Below are positions 1-13,204 of a stretch of DNA of 64,000 nt, one piece after another; position 1 is the first letter of the stretch; each line of letters opens with the position of its first letter. The translations under genes were made by a program, and so were the position numbers. This DNA comes from Rhynchospora pubera (lineage: Eukaryota; Streptophyta; Magnoliopsida; Poales; Cyperaceae): contig CM051461.1 of NCBI GenBank assembly GCA_028095005.1, forward strand, positions 45,310,812 to 45,374,811. The letters run 5' to 3'. The notes under the pieces were generated by a model that had not been told where the DNA came from, searched no databases, and worked only from the letters and a program-made list of their open reading frames with translations.

Positions 1-803
1 GCAAATTAGAGTTTATATATGCTTTTACATATCCTACCTCAGATATTTAATAATTTATAACTTAATAATAATAAATATTTTAATTTTTTAATTTCAGAAA
101 GTTTTACCTACCTTTTCAGTTTTATATTTTTGTTAAAATAGTATTTTTTTTTTTTTTTTTTTTGCTGTTTGAACGCTTTCCTACATTTTATTTTTTAAAC
201 AAATCTCATATGCATGCTCAAAAAATTATATAATTGAACTGACCGTTTCATGGAGTTTAATAGTGCCTCCAGTTCGAGAAATGGACCTCTGATAGTATAA
301 TTGAACTGACCGTTGGATTGAGATCTGATGGTTTTCAAGAAGGAAGTTCTCTCATTTAATTTTTATAACTTGAGAAGTAGTGCTTCAATACATATCGTTC
401 GTTTCATTTTTTTTTTTTTAATAATTCGTCATTTCAGTTCAGTTTGTTACTTACTGTGCTGCGATAAATGATAAATGACAACGAAAAGGTGACCCTTATA
501 AAATCGCCAGTAATAGGCGTTGCGCATGAAATGGCGAAAAGCAAGAAAAGGACTAAAAGAGGTTTGCTTTACTATTTGTTGTGAGCATATTCAATAACTA
601 TTTCAATCAGTATCGTTCAATCTAGCAATGTGTTTGGTCGTTTTTGGAGATTATAAGAGACCATTTCTTTTTTTCAATTTTTGAAAATTAACTAAGTACC
701 CTATATCCATTCAACCAGAAACAAGACTTGCACATTATATATAACAAATACCCTCCAAATATACAGATAAACCCTTCTTAAATTATTGCCTTATTGGTTC
801 AAC
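1..803. other. AT-rich intergenic DNA, no gene seen
   Basis: Strongly AT-rich sequence with poly-T runs near 147-163 and 410-420. I see no open frame with coding character and no element ends. It leads into the F-box upstream-type repeat that starts near 804. Confidence 0.5.
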
Positions 804-1603
804 GTCTCAGGGAAATAGAAGAAAAATTATAAAACGCAAACAAACATCAATTAATGATGTAATTTGTTTACTTTATGCAATCTTTTGCGAAGTTTCCATT
901 TCATTGAATTTTTATGTCGGCTAAAATTTCTTTAAAAAAGAAACATATGGACGTGCAATAAATTATGGATGTATTGGGCTATTAGTGGTTATCAGGCCTA
1001 ATCGTTAAAGAAAAAAAGGAATTGACATGTAAACCATATTAATCCTTTATGGGAAATTTGTTTGGGCTTCAATTTTCAGCTCACCTTTGAATACTCATCT
1101 ATATTTTACAGCGGTTGAAGATAAAACAGCCTATATATGGCTCCGTTTGGATAGGTGTGGGAAGAAGGGAAGAAGGAAAGAAGTGGGAAGAAGTATTGGG
1201 AAGTGTGTAACTTTGTAAAGAGTTTGGATTGTTTATAATTTTTTTTCTTCCCAAATTCCTTCTTCTTACTTCTTCTCAACAATCCAAACGGAGACTATGT
1301 TCCTTCCGATCTGCGTCTAATTTGTTTTGGCAGGTACAGAGCAGTCTGAAAAATAAATGAAATTTATGAAACATGCATATTTGCTCCTGTATTAATAATT
1401 TGAAGTTTGAATTGGTAATTTGAACTCTTATAAGATGAATCTTAGTTTGTTGTTAAAAGTTACCTTCTCTTTCTAGACATTTTTGAAATTTTACAGCGAA
1501 CCACTTAGTTGCTCTCTCTTTTTTTTTCGCTTTGCTATATTGCAATTTGGACAAGCAGAGAATTTTACATTAATATACAATAGCGAGGTTTCTTGCAGGA
1601 AGT
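804..1603 (+). repeat. F-box upstream-type duplicated segment, copy A
   Basis: This stretch matches the region upstream of the intact F-box gene (copy C, about 14605-15310) and copy B (about 13205-14230) nearly base for base over several hundred bases. Landmarks are the ATTATGGATGTATTGGGC stretch, TTTACAGCGGTTGAAGAT and the closing ATAGCGAGGTTTCTTGCA. No F-box reading frame follows it: the match stops at about 1603 and unrelated sequence begins. It is split by a MITE at 1139-1295. I infer a relic of a tandemly duplicated F-box locus whose coding part is gone. Confidence 0.7.
1139..1295. mobile_element. Tourist-like MITE, copy 1 (3-bp TSD)
   Basis: A 157-bp element with inverted ends: GGCTCCGTTTGGAT on the left, and on the right the complement of that with one mismatch (ATCCAAACGGAGAC). 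It is flanked by TAT at 1136-1138 and 1296-1298. The related, uninterrupted segment C reads straight through this point, which gives an empty site and supports insertion. A second copy lies at 19526-19674. The 3-bp duplication and GG-start ends suggest PIF/Harbinger (Tourist) affiliation; that class assignment is inference. Confidence 0.75.
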
Positions 1604-3175
1604 GCTTTGGGTAGCAGATTTTTTACTTCGAGCAACATATATTTTTTCGAAATGATTAATTTGACCTTATGTATTTTTTCAAACAACTTAAATTTTCTCC
1701 CCAATAACTTTCAATCCCTCCCCTTTATCACAGTCTCTCGCCGCCCTCTCCCCTCTCAACAATCTATCGTGGTCTTCACATTCTTTCTTTCTTTCTATCC
1801 CTTCTCTCAACCTGATCTCTCTCTTCCCGCACCTTTCTATTGTTATATGCAATAGGAGTTTTATTCAAACAAAATAGATTATGCATCAGCTCATTAAGAT
1901 TAGAGATTAATCGTTTTTCTTTTTCTTTCTAATTTCGAATTATAGATTTGATATTTTGCGATTCATTTCTACTTTTTCCCCACTTTGTGATTTTATACAC
2001 ATCGACACAGTTCATACTCGATAAAAAAATATCTTTGTTTACACACACGTGTTCATTTTGATAACCTATTTATTTAGCTTGTTTATTTTATGTGTTCATT
2101 TTGTATTTAGGAATGGTAAAACAACAGATGACAGTTATAATTTCTATTTTTTTAATTATCCAGTTTCAAGGTGACATGCCACACAATTTGGTGAAGCCAC
2201 TATGAACAATATAATTAATGAAATCGCAAGATCAAAATTTAAAATACGAAACATAGAACCGTAATATCCTTTATCAATGCCATGAATTGCCAACAGCTTT
2301 ACAGAAATATAGATTTGTATTGACGGTGCAAAGATGAAAAATCATCACTACATCTCGTGAAAAAGAAAAATAATGAAGAGGGTACATGAACAGGGATCCC
2401 AAATTCACCAATTTTTTGGAGGTAATTTATTATAGTTCAACAATTATTAGATCTTATTCTGCTCTTTCCTTCTAACTAATTTACTGATTAATTATAACAC
2501 TCATTAATGAGCATCAATTCATTATGTATTGGTGATCCACTGTAATCCCTAAATGAAATAGAAAACACTGTACAGCTTACATTTTTACATGAATAACTCT
2601 TCTCAATTATTTTTTTTTTACTGCATAAGAGATTTTGTGCATATTCTACCCAGCGTATCTCAATTTAAATGAGGCAATATTGTATATGCCCCTTTAGAAT
2701 GTCAAATTACCAGGTCATTCTTTTAAATTATGAATCTGTACCTCCATTTATCACATTAAATTTCATGTGTGCCTCTATAACAGATGGAAAGATTTTCATC
2801 AACACTCTTTTCTGTATTAATTTTATATGTTTCCCTATCGCTAATTTACTTATGCATGTGGAAATAAAGCATGGTTATAAAGAACGTAGTAAGTTAGAGC
2901 TGATTAGCATCATGAAAATGATTTCATTGTGCAAAGTGATTCCAAATTTATTTCTTTTTAATTATTTTATTTACTTTTGCAGATTAGGGCCCATAAAGTA
3001 ATATACAGGAGAGATGCAGGGCTATTTTTCTCAACGTGTGTTGAGATTTTAGACCATTCCTTCCTTTAGCAATGTTTGTGAGCTCGATCTAGTCTCCAAT
3101 TTTCACAAGGTGAGCAGCATTCTTTTTCTTAGTACTTGTATTATTTTGGTTCAAAAATTTTGTTATATAGCTTGT
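1604..3175. other. Intergenic DNA, no convincing gene
   Basis: A pyrimidine-rich tract (about 1680-1850) is followed by AT-rich DNA. The 110-codon open frame at 2669-3001 has ordinary AT-rich composition and no recognisable motif, so I treat it as chance. The stretch ends at the target duplication TAATT (3176-3180) of the first Copia element. Confidence 0.5.
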
Positions 3176-3180
3176 TAATT

Positions 3181-4942
3181 TGTAAGGAAATTGCCCAATT
3201 TTAATTTTGTGACTAATTACCCTTAATTAATCCAATTAAAACACAAGCAACACAAGATCTAGTACTTTAAGCAATAGACACAAAGAGAAAGAGGAGAAAT
3301 CGATACCTCCCGCGAAATCGTATTCGCGGGGCTCGACCAAGGCATGGGAATCGATGGCGTGCCTTCTCCACCGTCTCCACCACGTCTCGTAACCGCCCTC
3401 GAGTCCACCAAGGAGGATTAATCACGTTCTACAAGGTACGTGCTAGCATACCCAAAGAACAAGCCTAATCCCTATGGTTTTCTCTCTTGCATCAATCAAC
3501 AACCTTGATTTAGTGGAGAGAAAATAGCTCAACACATGAGCAAAAGAGAGGGAGAGAGGAGGAAGGTGGCGGCCTAGAATGGGAGGAAGAGAGGAGAGAG
3601 AAAAGTCTAGGTGGAGGCTCTCATAAGTGGTCCTTATATAGAGCACAAAACCTAATTGACCTCTTGCATAATTACAACTATGCCATCCCACCTACCACCA
3701 TATTGGGCAGCCACGAAATGGGCCTATATGGGCCATTAAACCCCTTCATTTGGACCATTAATTCATATAATTAAGGTCCCTCAACTTTGCTCTTTAATTG
3801 GGCTATATATTTGCTATTTAAATAACGGTCCAATTCATCAATATAACTATTTATATTAATAAGTGTTGAACTAAATTAATTATTAACTCATTAATAATTA
3901 TTTTAGGATTAGTTAATGCATTAATTTATTTCTATATGATCCATTGACTTAATTAATTATAACGGTTCGCAACGGTATATAATTAATTAATCAATCTTAT
4001 CATATTTCCACAGAACTTACTGCTGTGAATAAATAAATAATGCACTGTGTGATTAATGTCCTATTTGTGTGACCCTTTGAGGATTTATGCTATGTTGGCC
4101 ATGGAATTAAATCGTTATTTAATTCCAATAATCATAAGTGGTATCTAGCAACACGTTATGATTCCCAATTCGCATAAATAGTGTACTGCTACAATATTTC
4201 AATCCTGCATAAGAGAATAAATATGTTTCTCTATTTTGATTCTTATGTCTCACGATATCATCGTATAATCCAAGATAGGAATGTGTCATTCTTGCAGATT
4301 ATACGTTTCTTGATCTAGAGTTGATCGCCTAGTTGCGCGCATACGATCCAACTCCATCAAGGGGCCCAAACAGATATCGTCACTCACTAAGTGAATTAAT
4401 GAGGGACATACGGTTTTCTTGATGATTAGCTTTTCCCCGCACAATTCAAGAGAACGTAAATCAAGTCCGTATAGCAGCCCTTAACGGGAATCAGCGGTAG
4501 ACGAGATTTATAGAACCTATCCTCATGTGGAAAAGATAATCATCTCAAACTTAGAACCAAAATCATAACGAAATAAACAATGACACATAACACAATCCAT
4601 ATGTTTATTTCGTTGGGTCAAGTCCTGTACTATGTTCCATAACATATACATATGCAATTAAGTTGGTAACTCTTTACCTATGATTTGTAGAACTTAATCA
4701 TCACTTAACTTGCATACTAATCTTATATGATAATTAATGTTCCTTGTTAATTATCAAGATTATGGACCGTTTAGATTTATTATTGTCATTCTAAAGAATG
4801 ATCCACAGAGATCTACAATTCAGATCCTCAACCTGAATGATCTGTCAATAATAAACCTAGGAACAGATGATAAAATATCATCCAAAACATAAACTAATAT
4901 TTAAGTCATTAAATTATTGACTTCTAGGACATAACTCTAACA
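3181..4942 (-). repeat. Copia element 1, 3' LTR
   Basis: 1,762 bp. On the plus strand it runs from TGTAAGGAAATTGCCC to ATAACTCTAACA, so it has TG...CA ends. It matches 11096-12857 at all but about four positions. On the minus strand a TATA box (TATATAA) lies at plus positions 3634-3641. This places U3 at about 3642-4942 and R-U5 below it. The 82-codon frame at 3443-3691 sits across the predicted start site, is repeated in both LTRs, and is probably not a gene. Confidence 0.93.
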
Positions 4943-4953
4943 ATCTCCCACTT
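4943..4953 (-). promoter_or_regulatory. Polypurine tract of Copia element 1
   Basis: Minus-strand AAGTGGGAGAT directly next to the 3' LTR is the standard Copia-type primer for plus-strand DNA synthesis. Element 2 has the same tract at 25204-25214. Confidence 0.85.
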
Positions 4954-5370
4954 GGCCTAGAGTCAATCAGTAGTGACTTCTAGCCAACGAAGAATTGAGA
5001 ACAATGTCATATATCTACATATATACATGTCTCGGACCTCAATATAAATAATACACTTAAAGCTAGTTACTCATACGTCCACCACGTATGGATGCATAAC
5101 TGCATCTCGTATACTGCTCAAGGTAGAGGTCAAGTTAGAGTGTTCACTGTATTCGCGAACCTATCCAAATTTGTTCGACCCTATATATATATATATATAC
5201 TACTATATATATGTTCTTGATCATCATCATATGATATCAAGTGATATTGTTATAGATCATATTTGAATCTCCAATGTAACATTGGGTTCTTTAGGAGTAA
5301 GTTGTGGTTCGAGATGCATAGAACCATAATAACTCGACTAAGAAATCGATCCGAAATAAACTTCTTTTAT

Positions 5371-5463
5371 TGCTTCACAAGTTGCTATGTATTTTGCTTT
5401 GGTGACGGAAACGGTTGTAATATTCCATTTAGAACACCTTCTAAATTTACAACACCACCTTTT
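5371..5463 (-). pseudogene. Copia RNase H remnant, element 1
   Basis: Read on the minus strand, this stretch gives a GGVVNLEGVLNGI-like piece and then VSVTKAKYIATCEA. That corresponds to the Copia RNase H block usually seen as TEAEYIAASEA. The Glu of the TEAEY motif is Lys here. Stops and frame breaks occur on both sides. Position just upstream of the 3' LTR fits the Copia order RT then RNase H. Element 2 carries the same stretch at about 25630-25725. Confidence 0.7.
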
Positions 5464-6330
5464 AGCAAAATAGGTAGCTCAATCGTGATTATATCAATCT
5501 TTCGAAAAACTAGCATTAGTGTAATTAATTTACAAAAGCTCTCTTTCATCTCAAGAGATGAAACATTATATCACTCTTTCTCATAAGGTACTCGAGGGTA
5601 TTCTTGACTATCGTCCAAATGTGTCTCTCTTGTATCCATTTGACAACTGTTTGTCATATCCTTTGGATACTACACATTGGGGCATATGCATAAATATGGC
5701 GTACACAATGAAACTCATAATGAAAGAATGCTTGAACTATTTCATGCACTTTCTTGAATTGAGTTGCATTAGACCGGGTTAAACACTCAAGTCATGCCAC
5801 GTGACGTACAGTTAGACATCATTTCATGGAGTGTAACTTTTGTGTTTCTAGAACACTTCGTCAATATATGCATATTTGCTCAAACCTAACATCCATTATA
5901 ATCTATCTTTATAGATTTTGTTTCCTAGGATTAGGTAACTTCGCCCAAGTTCTCATTTGAGAAAGCATTCTCCAAAAAGATCTTGACAATATTCATTTTT
6001 CTTAATGTTATTCCCAATTAATGAATTGTTATCTTGAACAATACAAGTAATACAATTATGCTCCCACTGAATATCTTGTTTATACAAGATACTTTTGACG
6101 AAATTCAACTCCTTGACTTCATTGTCAAAACTTTTATTCCAATCTCCACAACACTTGCTTTAATCCATTAATGGATCATTGAAGCATGCGTATGTTTTTA
6201 GCAATACATAAACCTCGATTTGTGTCAAATGCACAACATCTTCCTTCATTCATACGAAGAAGGCGGTTTTATGTGTTTTTCCATATATCAGCATATATGA
6301 AATACAACTGTTGCTAGAATGATCTTTATT

Positions 6331-6453
6331 GACTTATACATAGCCACAAGCTAGAGGTTGTGCTTTGTACGTAGTCAACTAGCCATCGACTTAGACATAG
6401 CTACAAGCGAGAAGCCGCGCTTTGTACATAGTCGATTTGTTATCCATGTCGAT
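6331..6453 (-). pseudogene. Copia reverse transcriptase start remnant, internally duplicated
   Basis: On the minus strand it reads DMDNKSTMYKARLLACSYV and then, after stops, a second copy of the YKA...LACGYV piece. This corresponds to the conserved TYKARLVAKGY block at the start of Copia reverse transcriptase. The block is tandemly duplicated at about 60-bp spacing. Element 2 has the same duplication at about 26620-26747, so this lesion predates both insertions. Confidence 0.65.
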
Positions 6454-9059
6454 CTTTCCTTTTGAAGATCTAAACGTTCTTGATGGATTGCTCCTTCATG
6501 AACATCAACCAAGGTCTATACCTTGTTGTTATACATAGATTTTGTTTAAAGATCATATGAATTCAAACCATATATGTGGAATCGGATCGTTCCATCGTTT
6601 TTTCTTATTTATCAACGGATTCTCATATGCTAAGTTTGAGAATGTCGTGAAGCCAATGCACCAAACGGCTTAGGCAATCAACTCTCGTTGATCTTTTGTA
6701 GGATTGGTACTTGAGGTTCATGAACTTCTTCTACAACGGTTTGTTGAACGAGTTCTTGACTCCTCATATATTCCATGAGTTTCTCGAACATCATCAACTC
6801 GTGAGATGGTTGAGTCATCATTGGAAGGAGCGTACTATTAAACTTCTTTCAAAATAACTTGTGAATGAAGTTTTGCTCAACTCCCACTAAGTACCATGTA
6901 TGGAGTGACAAGTTTCCCATAAGAGTACTTCTTGTAGTGACGCATAAACTATTTTAATGCTCACTTTACTCCCACTACTTCTTCTTGAGAATATCATTCC
7001 ACAAGATTACGTTATGATTAGCAACAACTACTTTGTTCTTATCATATTCGTGAAAGTAGTGCCTTAATATAAAGCATCCTACAAATTCACAGTGTCTTAT
7101 TTGGTTTAAGCTTAGAAGTCATCAATACTTAAAATAAGCTTCTCAACACCAAATCTCGAGAAGTATTATACTTAGAGATCAAAATCTCCTAAGATATCTT
7201 CTTCAATAGACTTCGATGGAACACCATTCAGTGTAAACAATATTGCCCTCAAACATAATTCCCTAATACGAGTTGAATAAGTCTATTTGAATAAGTCCAT
7301 TTGATTTATTATCGATCGAACAAAATATTGTTCGATACCTCCATTCTTTGACATATTATTCCTCATGGAGCGAGCTATGAAACTATTTTCATACTCTTTA
7401 GATAATATTCCAAATTATACGACTTAACTCCTTATTTACCGTGATTAATTGTAAGACTTTTTTCTTTCTCTTGAACGGTCTTTCAACTTTACACTTGAAC
7501 TCCTTTGAACTAGTCAAAAAGTTCTGCTTATACCTTATCAAATAGATATGTTAATATCTACAATGATCGTTGGTTAAGTAGTAAAGTATCAGCAACCTTT
7601 CATTGCACAAGTACTTATTGGTCTTTATACATCGGTATGTATAAGTCCTAATCAAGTCACTTGTCCTTAAACCTTTGTAGGTTAAAGGCGCTTTTGTCAT
7701 TTAACAAACATGATTCGCATATCAATCGATTTGAAATCGAATTGAATTACGAGTTCTACGTTACGGAGACTCTCGTAATGCGATTCTCGTTTATGTATGT
7801 GACTAAGCGGTTATATATAACATGAAAGTCAAATACTTTATGTCAAGTCTTATGCATCCTATTTGTCATTCAAAACTTGCTTATCTATTTCAAGCAAATT
7901 TAATCAAGATGCATGAAATCACATAAACAAATCCAGAATAAAAGAACTTGTCCTTTATTAAACATAATCATCCATTTCATCGAATATGAAGTGGAGATGC
8001 TTTGAGAAGTTAGGATTAAGGTATGCAACCTTCAATTCCTAAACAAACTCTTAATAAAGATAACTCTACATATTCGATGGTAATGACTTAAATGAATAAG
8101 TCATTTCCTATACGGAGTTAACTTTACATCTCTCGAACATTCTCTTATTCTTCATTGCTAACACATTTCGTTAAATGTGAGCATATGAACTAGTATCAAG
8201 TTACTAGTGTGAATTAGAGATAGTGAGATAATTTGAATGACAAATACATCTTAGGATTAAAATATTCCTAATCGTCACAATCATGGTATTTCGGACAACC
8301 TTTCAAATGCCTCCCTTAAACGGCAAATGAAACATCTCATATGACTCATGGTCATAAATGAGAGTCTCGAAATTTCAACTCATACATTGGCGAAGTATTT
8401 CTTGAATACTAAACCAATTACCTTTTTGCATCAACAAGTGTGCGAAGAAGGTAATATTATATCCTTTATAATTTCAAAGAGATCGTATGACAATATCAAT
8501 AATCCTTGATATCGGAGATCAATATCTCTAGTTATCAATTAGCTACATAAATCTTTCGATTTGTAAGCCAATGAAAACGTTCATGTATAAAAGAATCTCT
8601 TTGTCAACTCATACTCTTTATACTCGATCATAAATGATGGAGTTAATATCTACTTCCTCCAAGAACACTTTCTTGAGTAAGTAGATAAGAGCGTACGAGT
8701 TAAATCTAGTCCATATGAATTCTCTAATTCAAAGGTCTAGAAATTTCAAATGAGGATATTAGCCATACGCTTTATTGAATAACTTTTCGCCAAAAGTCAA
8801 TCAATCATCGCGTTGCTACGTTCGGGTAGTTTGAGGAAAGTTTTGGGAATTGACATACTCAAATTTCTCTTCACTAAGATCGTGTCTTAGGAATCGGTAT
8901 TACTTCTTTAAGTAAATACTTTTAGAAACGAGTTTGTGAATTTTCAAAGATTGATCGCAACAAAATTAACAATTTAAACATCTATAACAAAATCAATTTA
9001 AGGTCATTTAGTTTATGCAATTGTTTTATTTATAACAAATAAAACTCCCACTACAATTA

Positions 9060-9404
9060 TTTAATGTCCCTAATGTAGTAGGTTTTCCAAGATCCCGGTT
9101 TTCATCAAGTAGAGCCTGCTATGGCACGTCACCCTACTTAATTAGACAAGGTAGGTTCTCCAACCAATCATATCGACCATATGATTCTTGGTTTGTGAAT
9201 ATCTAAGTATATTTACAAACTTCGCCCCGATGTCCAAACTCTAGTTGGGTCCATCGAAAAGTAACATCTCACTATTTGCTCCTTGCAAATCTTAGCTATT
9301 TGCACCCCGACTACCGAATTGGCAATCATGACGTCCGCTTGGGCGGACCGCGCCATGAGTGACAATCGGCGTGAAGGGGATAGAGAGAAGGAGGGCGATT
9401 TCAC
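9060..9404 (-). other. Conserved leader/gag-start region, Copia element 1
   Basis: This is the part of the interior most alike between the two elements, roughly 90% by eye with element 2 at 29330-29650, while flanking interior is more diverged. It holds a perfect GC-rich inverted repeat, GTCCGC-TTGG-GCGGAC (9333-9348), inside a minus-strand frame starting MARSAQADVM. I do not recognise a gag domain. It may be the start of a lost gag or a cis-acting RNA signal. Confidence 0.4.
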
Positions 9405-11082
9405 TTAATCGAGTTTTAGTTGGGACTATCAATCATATGACACTTGTTTGGTGGTCGTGTAAGCATACACCCATACCTAGCCTATGACAATTCATAGCAA
9501 TCACAAGCAATCACATATAAGCATCTCATAGTTGTGGGTTTGTATGGCTCCCGCTTGCATTAGTTTCGCCACATCGTCCATGGAGCAAAACTAATCTAAT
9601 CCTTGTCCCTCCCACTAAATTCTATAAGGATCTAAATTCTATATAAAATAAAGGTACAAAATACATGTGAAAACATTCTATTCCCATCCTAACCTTAGGG
9701 GCATGCAAGCCTCACAAGTTACATCAAAAATTAATCAACAAATTAATTAATTAATGGCACCAAAGGCCGCATTACAAGCATTCACACATGCATTCAAATA
9801 CAACCACAAGGCATTGAGTCTTGAGCCATACTAAACCCACTATCCACCTACAAAACAAAGTTAGCACATACAAGCACTTTGTTTCCAATTAACGATTTTC
9901 AAGCATCTTTGCGATTTGTTTGCCATAAGTAAATTCCGTGTACTAATTCTCAATTTTAAACAACAAAACTTGTTTAAATTCCTTTAGAAAGTTCTTTCAA
10001 CATTTCATAACTGAAAGGAGATCAAACAAGGAGTTTTCTAATTGTTTTCAACTAATTTGAATATTTAGAAAAACAGTAATTTAACAAAAAACGTAACTAA
10101 TGGAATCCAACAAAAACAATAGTTTTCGGTCTCCAAAAATTGTCAAATAAATTACTTAAGCTCCTTATCATAGTTGTGATTACCAGTAAAAATTTCAAGA
10201 AGAGATCTTAAACCATCTGGGAGAATCAAAAATGACAAATCTCTTACAAATGCACGAAACACCGTTATGAGACTTTCAGATTATCCTCTCAACCATTTGG
10301 TCTGTTAGACCACCTTCTAATCAGTTTTTATATATACAATATACATAGAAAAACTAGGTTAGTCTATAGGCTAGCTATCCATGAAAAGAAAACCACCAAG
10401 TTCAGTTCAAAAAGTTCGAGTTACATACTAAACAATCAACAAATTCTGTACTGCAACAGACTGTCGATCGAAATGTTTTAACCTAGTTGAAGGTCCAAAC
10501 TTCCACGAAAAATTATGAAATTAATTTTCCTGGAATTCTAACTCAAAATTGAACAACTCCATTTAAACATAATCTTTAAAGGAGTTCTCAGTTGGTACAG
10601 TTTATTAGAACAATCGATTTGCTCAACAAACTGGATCTGACGAGATCTTCCTTTTCATACTTGAAAACCCACAAATTAATCTGAGTTATGCAACAATTTA
10701 CACATTCTCAGAAAGAGCTTCAAGTACTCTTTAAATCTAGCCATAGAACACTGGTACTTATATTCAAAATATAAATCTTTCAAGCCATTCAAACAGGACA
10801 GTACGAGCAAAAACTGGTTCTGCGCACTGTCGCCATTTTATTCACAGTAAATCCATACTAATTCAGAAAAATGTGAATATAACGCCAAAATAATCACAAT
10901 TAACAGATCTACAACTTTCATGTAGATGGAAAAAACTTCCAGAGAACTTATCAAAGCGAAAAACGCGAAACAACACAGAAAATACCATTTCCAGACAGCA
11001 AACAAACGCATCATCTCTACTAATACGTTAATTAGCCAATTTCTCTTAATTAAGTGTCAAAATAGCTTAAGTACGACCATGT

Positions 11083-11094
11083 GCTCTGATACCA
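11083..11094 (-). promoter_or_regulatory. Primer binding site of Copia element 1 (tRNA-iMet type)
   Basis: Minus-strand TGGTATCAGAGC, one base inside the 5' LTR, is the usual plant Copia primer site complementary to the 3' end of initiator tRNA-Met. It fixes the element's orientation as minus. Confidence 0.92.
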
Positions 11095-11095
11095 C

Positions 11096-12857
11096 TGTAA
11101 GGAAATTGCCCAATTTTAATTTTGTGACTAATTACCCTTAATTAATCCAATTAAAACACAAGCAACACGAGATCTAGTACTTTAAGCAATAGACACAAAG
11201 AGAAAGAGGAGAAATCGATACCTCCCGCGAAATCGTATTCGCGGGGCTCGACCAAGGCATGGGAATCGATGGCGTGCCTTCTCCACCGTCTCCACCACGT
11301 CTCGTAACCGCCCTCGAGTCCACCAAGGAGGATTAATCACGTTCTACAAGGTACGTGCTAGCATACCCAAAGAACAAGCCTAATCCCTATGGTTTTCTCT
11401 CTTGCATCAATCAACAACCTTGATTTAGTGGAGAGAAAATAGCTCAACACATGAGCAAAAGAGAGGGAGAGAGGAGGAAGGTGGCGGCCTAGAATGGGAG
11501 GAAGAGAGGAGAGAGAAAAGTCTAGGTGGAGGCTCTCATAAGTGGTCCTTATATAGAGCACAAAACCTAATTGACCTCTTGCATAATTACAACTATGCCA
11601 TCCCACCTACCACCATATTGGGCAGCCACGAAATGGGCCTATATGGGCCATTAAACCCCTTCATTTGGACCATTAATTCATATAATTAAGGTCCCTCAAC
11701 TTTGCTCTTTAATTGGGCTATATATTTGCTATTTAAATAACGGTCCAATTCATCAATATAACTATTTATATTAATAAGTGTTGAACTAAATTAATTATTA
11801 ACTCATTAATAATTATTTTAGGATTAGTTAATGTATTAATTTATTTCTATATGATCCATTGACTTAATTAATTATAACGGTTCGCAACGGTATATAATTA
11901 ATTAATCAATCTTATCATATTTCCACAGAACTTACTGCTGTGAATAAATAAATAATGCACTGTGTGATTAATGTCCTATTTGTGTGACCCTTTGAGGATT
12001 TATGCTATGTTGGCCATGGAATTAAATCGTTATTTAATTCCAATAATCATAAGTGGTATCTAGCAACACGTTATGATTCCCAATTCGCATAAATAGTGTA
12101 CTGCTACAATATTTCAATCCTGCATAAGAGAATAAATATGTTTCTCTATTTTGATTCTTATGTCTCACGATATCATCGTATAATCCAAGATAGGAATGTG
12201 TCATTCTTGCAGATTATACGTTTCTTGATCTAGAGTTGATCGCCTAGTTGCGCGCATATGATCCAACTCCATCAAGGGGCCCAAACAGATATCGTCACTC
12301 ACTAAGTGAATTAATGAGGGACATACGGTTTTCTTGATGATTAGCTTTTCCCCGCACAATTCAAGAGAACGTAAATCAAGTCCGTATAGCAGCCCTTAAC
12401 GGGAATCAGCGGTAGACGAGATTTATAGAACCTATCCTCATGTGGAAAAGATAATCATCTCAAACTTAGAACCAAAATCATAACGAAATAAACAATGACA
12501 CATAACACAATCCATATGTTTATTTCGTTGGGTCAAGTCCTGTACTATGTTCCATAACATATACATATGCAATTAAGTTGGTAACTCTTTACCTATGATT
12601 TGTAGAACTTAATCATCACTTAACTTGCATACTAATCTTATATGATAATTAATGTTCCTTGTTAATTATCAAGATTATGGACCGTTTAGATTTATTATTG
12701 TCATTCTAAAGAATGATCCACAGAGATCTACAATTCAGATCCTCAACCTGAATGATCTGTCAATAATAAACCTAGGAACAGATGATAAAATATCATCCAA
12801 AACATAAACTAATATTTAAGTCATTAAATTATTGACTTCTAGGACATAACTCCAACA
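11096..12857 (-). repeat. Copia element 1, 5' LTR (promoter LTR)
   Basis: 1,762 bp, nearly identical to 3181-4942. The minus-strand TATA box at 11549-11556 should drive transcription toward lower coordinates. Past its outer end at 12857 lies the target duplication TAATT. Confidence 0.93.
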
Positions 12858-12862
12858 TAATT

Positions 12863-13204
12863 GTCCCTACTCCCTCCCACTACTGCATATCTAAAATGAT
12901 AATCTCCGATTTTAGTAATTTCATGCAAATCTAAAACAATGATTGTGCTTTTTTTGTTCTATTTTGAAGAGGAAATGTAGCTCTCTCGGTGCTAATTTCG
13001 CTGCAGCTGTAAATGTGCCCGATAATCTTGAATCTTCTAGTTTTAATATTCACAAAGTAACATGGAATAACAACAACCACTTCCACTATACTATTCCAAA
13101 GAATCTACCAGAGAAACATTCCTATTAACCGCTTAAACCCACTCATAAAGAGCAAACATATCCCTTAGGCCTTAGTTATCTGACAACAGAGTAATAAAAA
13201 GAAG
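12863..13204. other. Intergenic DNA between Copia element 1 and copy B
   Basis: AT-rich with no convincing gene. A 61-codon frame at 12943-13128 shows no motif. Sequence resembling the F-box upstream duplications begins at about 13205. Confidence 0.45.

Larger units (their letters stand above)
3181..12857 (-). mobile_element. Ty1/Copia-type LTR retrotransposon, element 1, dead pol
   Basis: A complete 9.7-kb element on the minus strand. Two 1,762-bp LTRs bound a 6,153-bp interior, and the target duplication TAATT is perfect (3176-3180 and 12858-12862). Orientation follows from the primer site: on the minus strand TGGTATCAGAGC, complementary to initiator tRNA-Met, lies one base inside the LTR at 11096. 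The polypurine tract AAGTGGGAGAT abuts the other LTR. I counted only about four differences between the LTRs, all transitions, so insertion is recent. Even so, the interior has no long frame: only pieces of reverse transcriptase and RNase H can be read, with stops. Element 2 (23422-33128) is a close relative. Confidence 0.93.

Noticed and set aside
2669..3001. 110-codon plus-strand frame
   Set aside because: AT-rich, hydrophobic by composition, with no motif and no promoter context. It reads like chance in AT-rich DNA.
3443..3691. 82-codon minus-strand frame, identical at 11358-11606
   Set aside because: It lies in the Copia LTR across the predicted transcription start, shows no domain, and occurs twice only because the LTRs match.
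5165..5215. TA-rich stretch in Copia element 1 as a possible promoter
   Set aside because: It is a simple TATATA microsatellite inside the dead interior. The LTR TATA box is the better promoter candidate.
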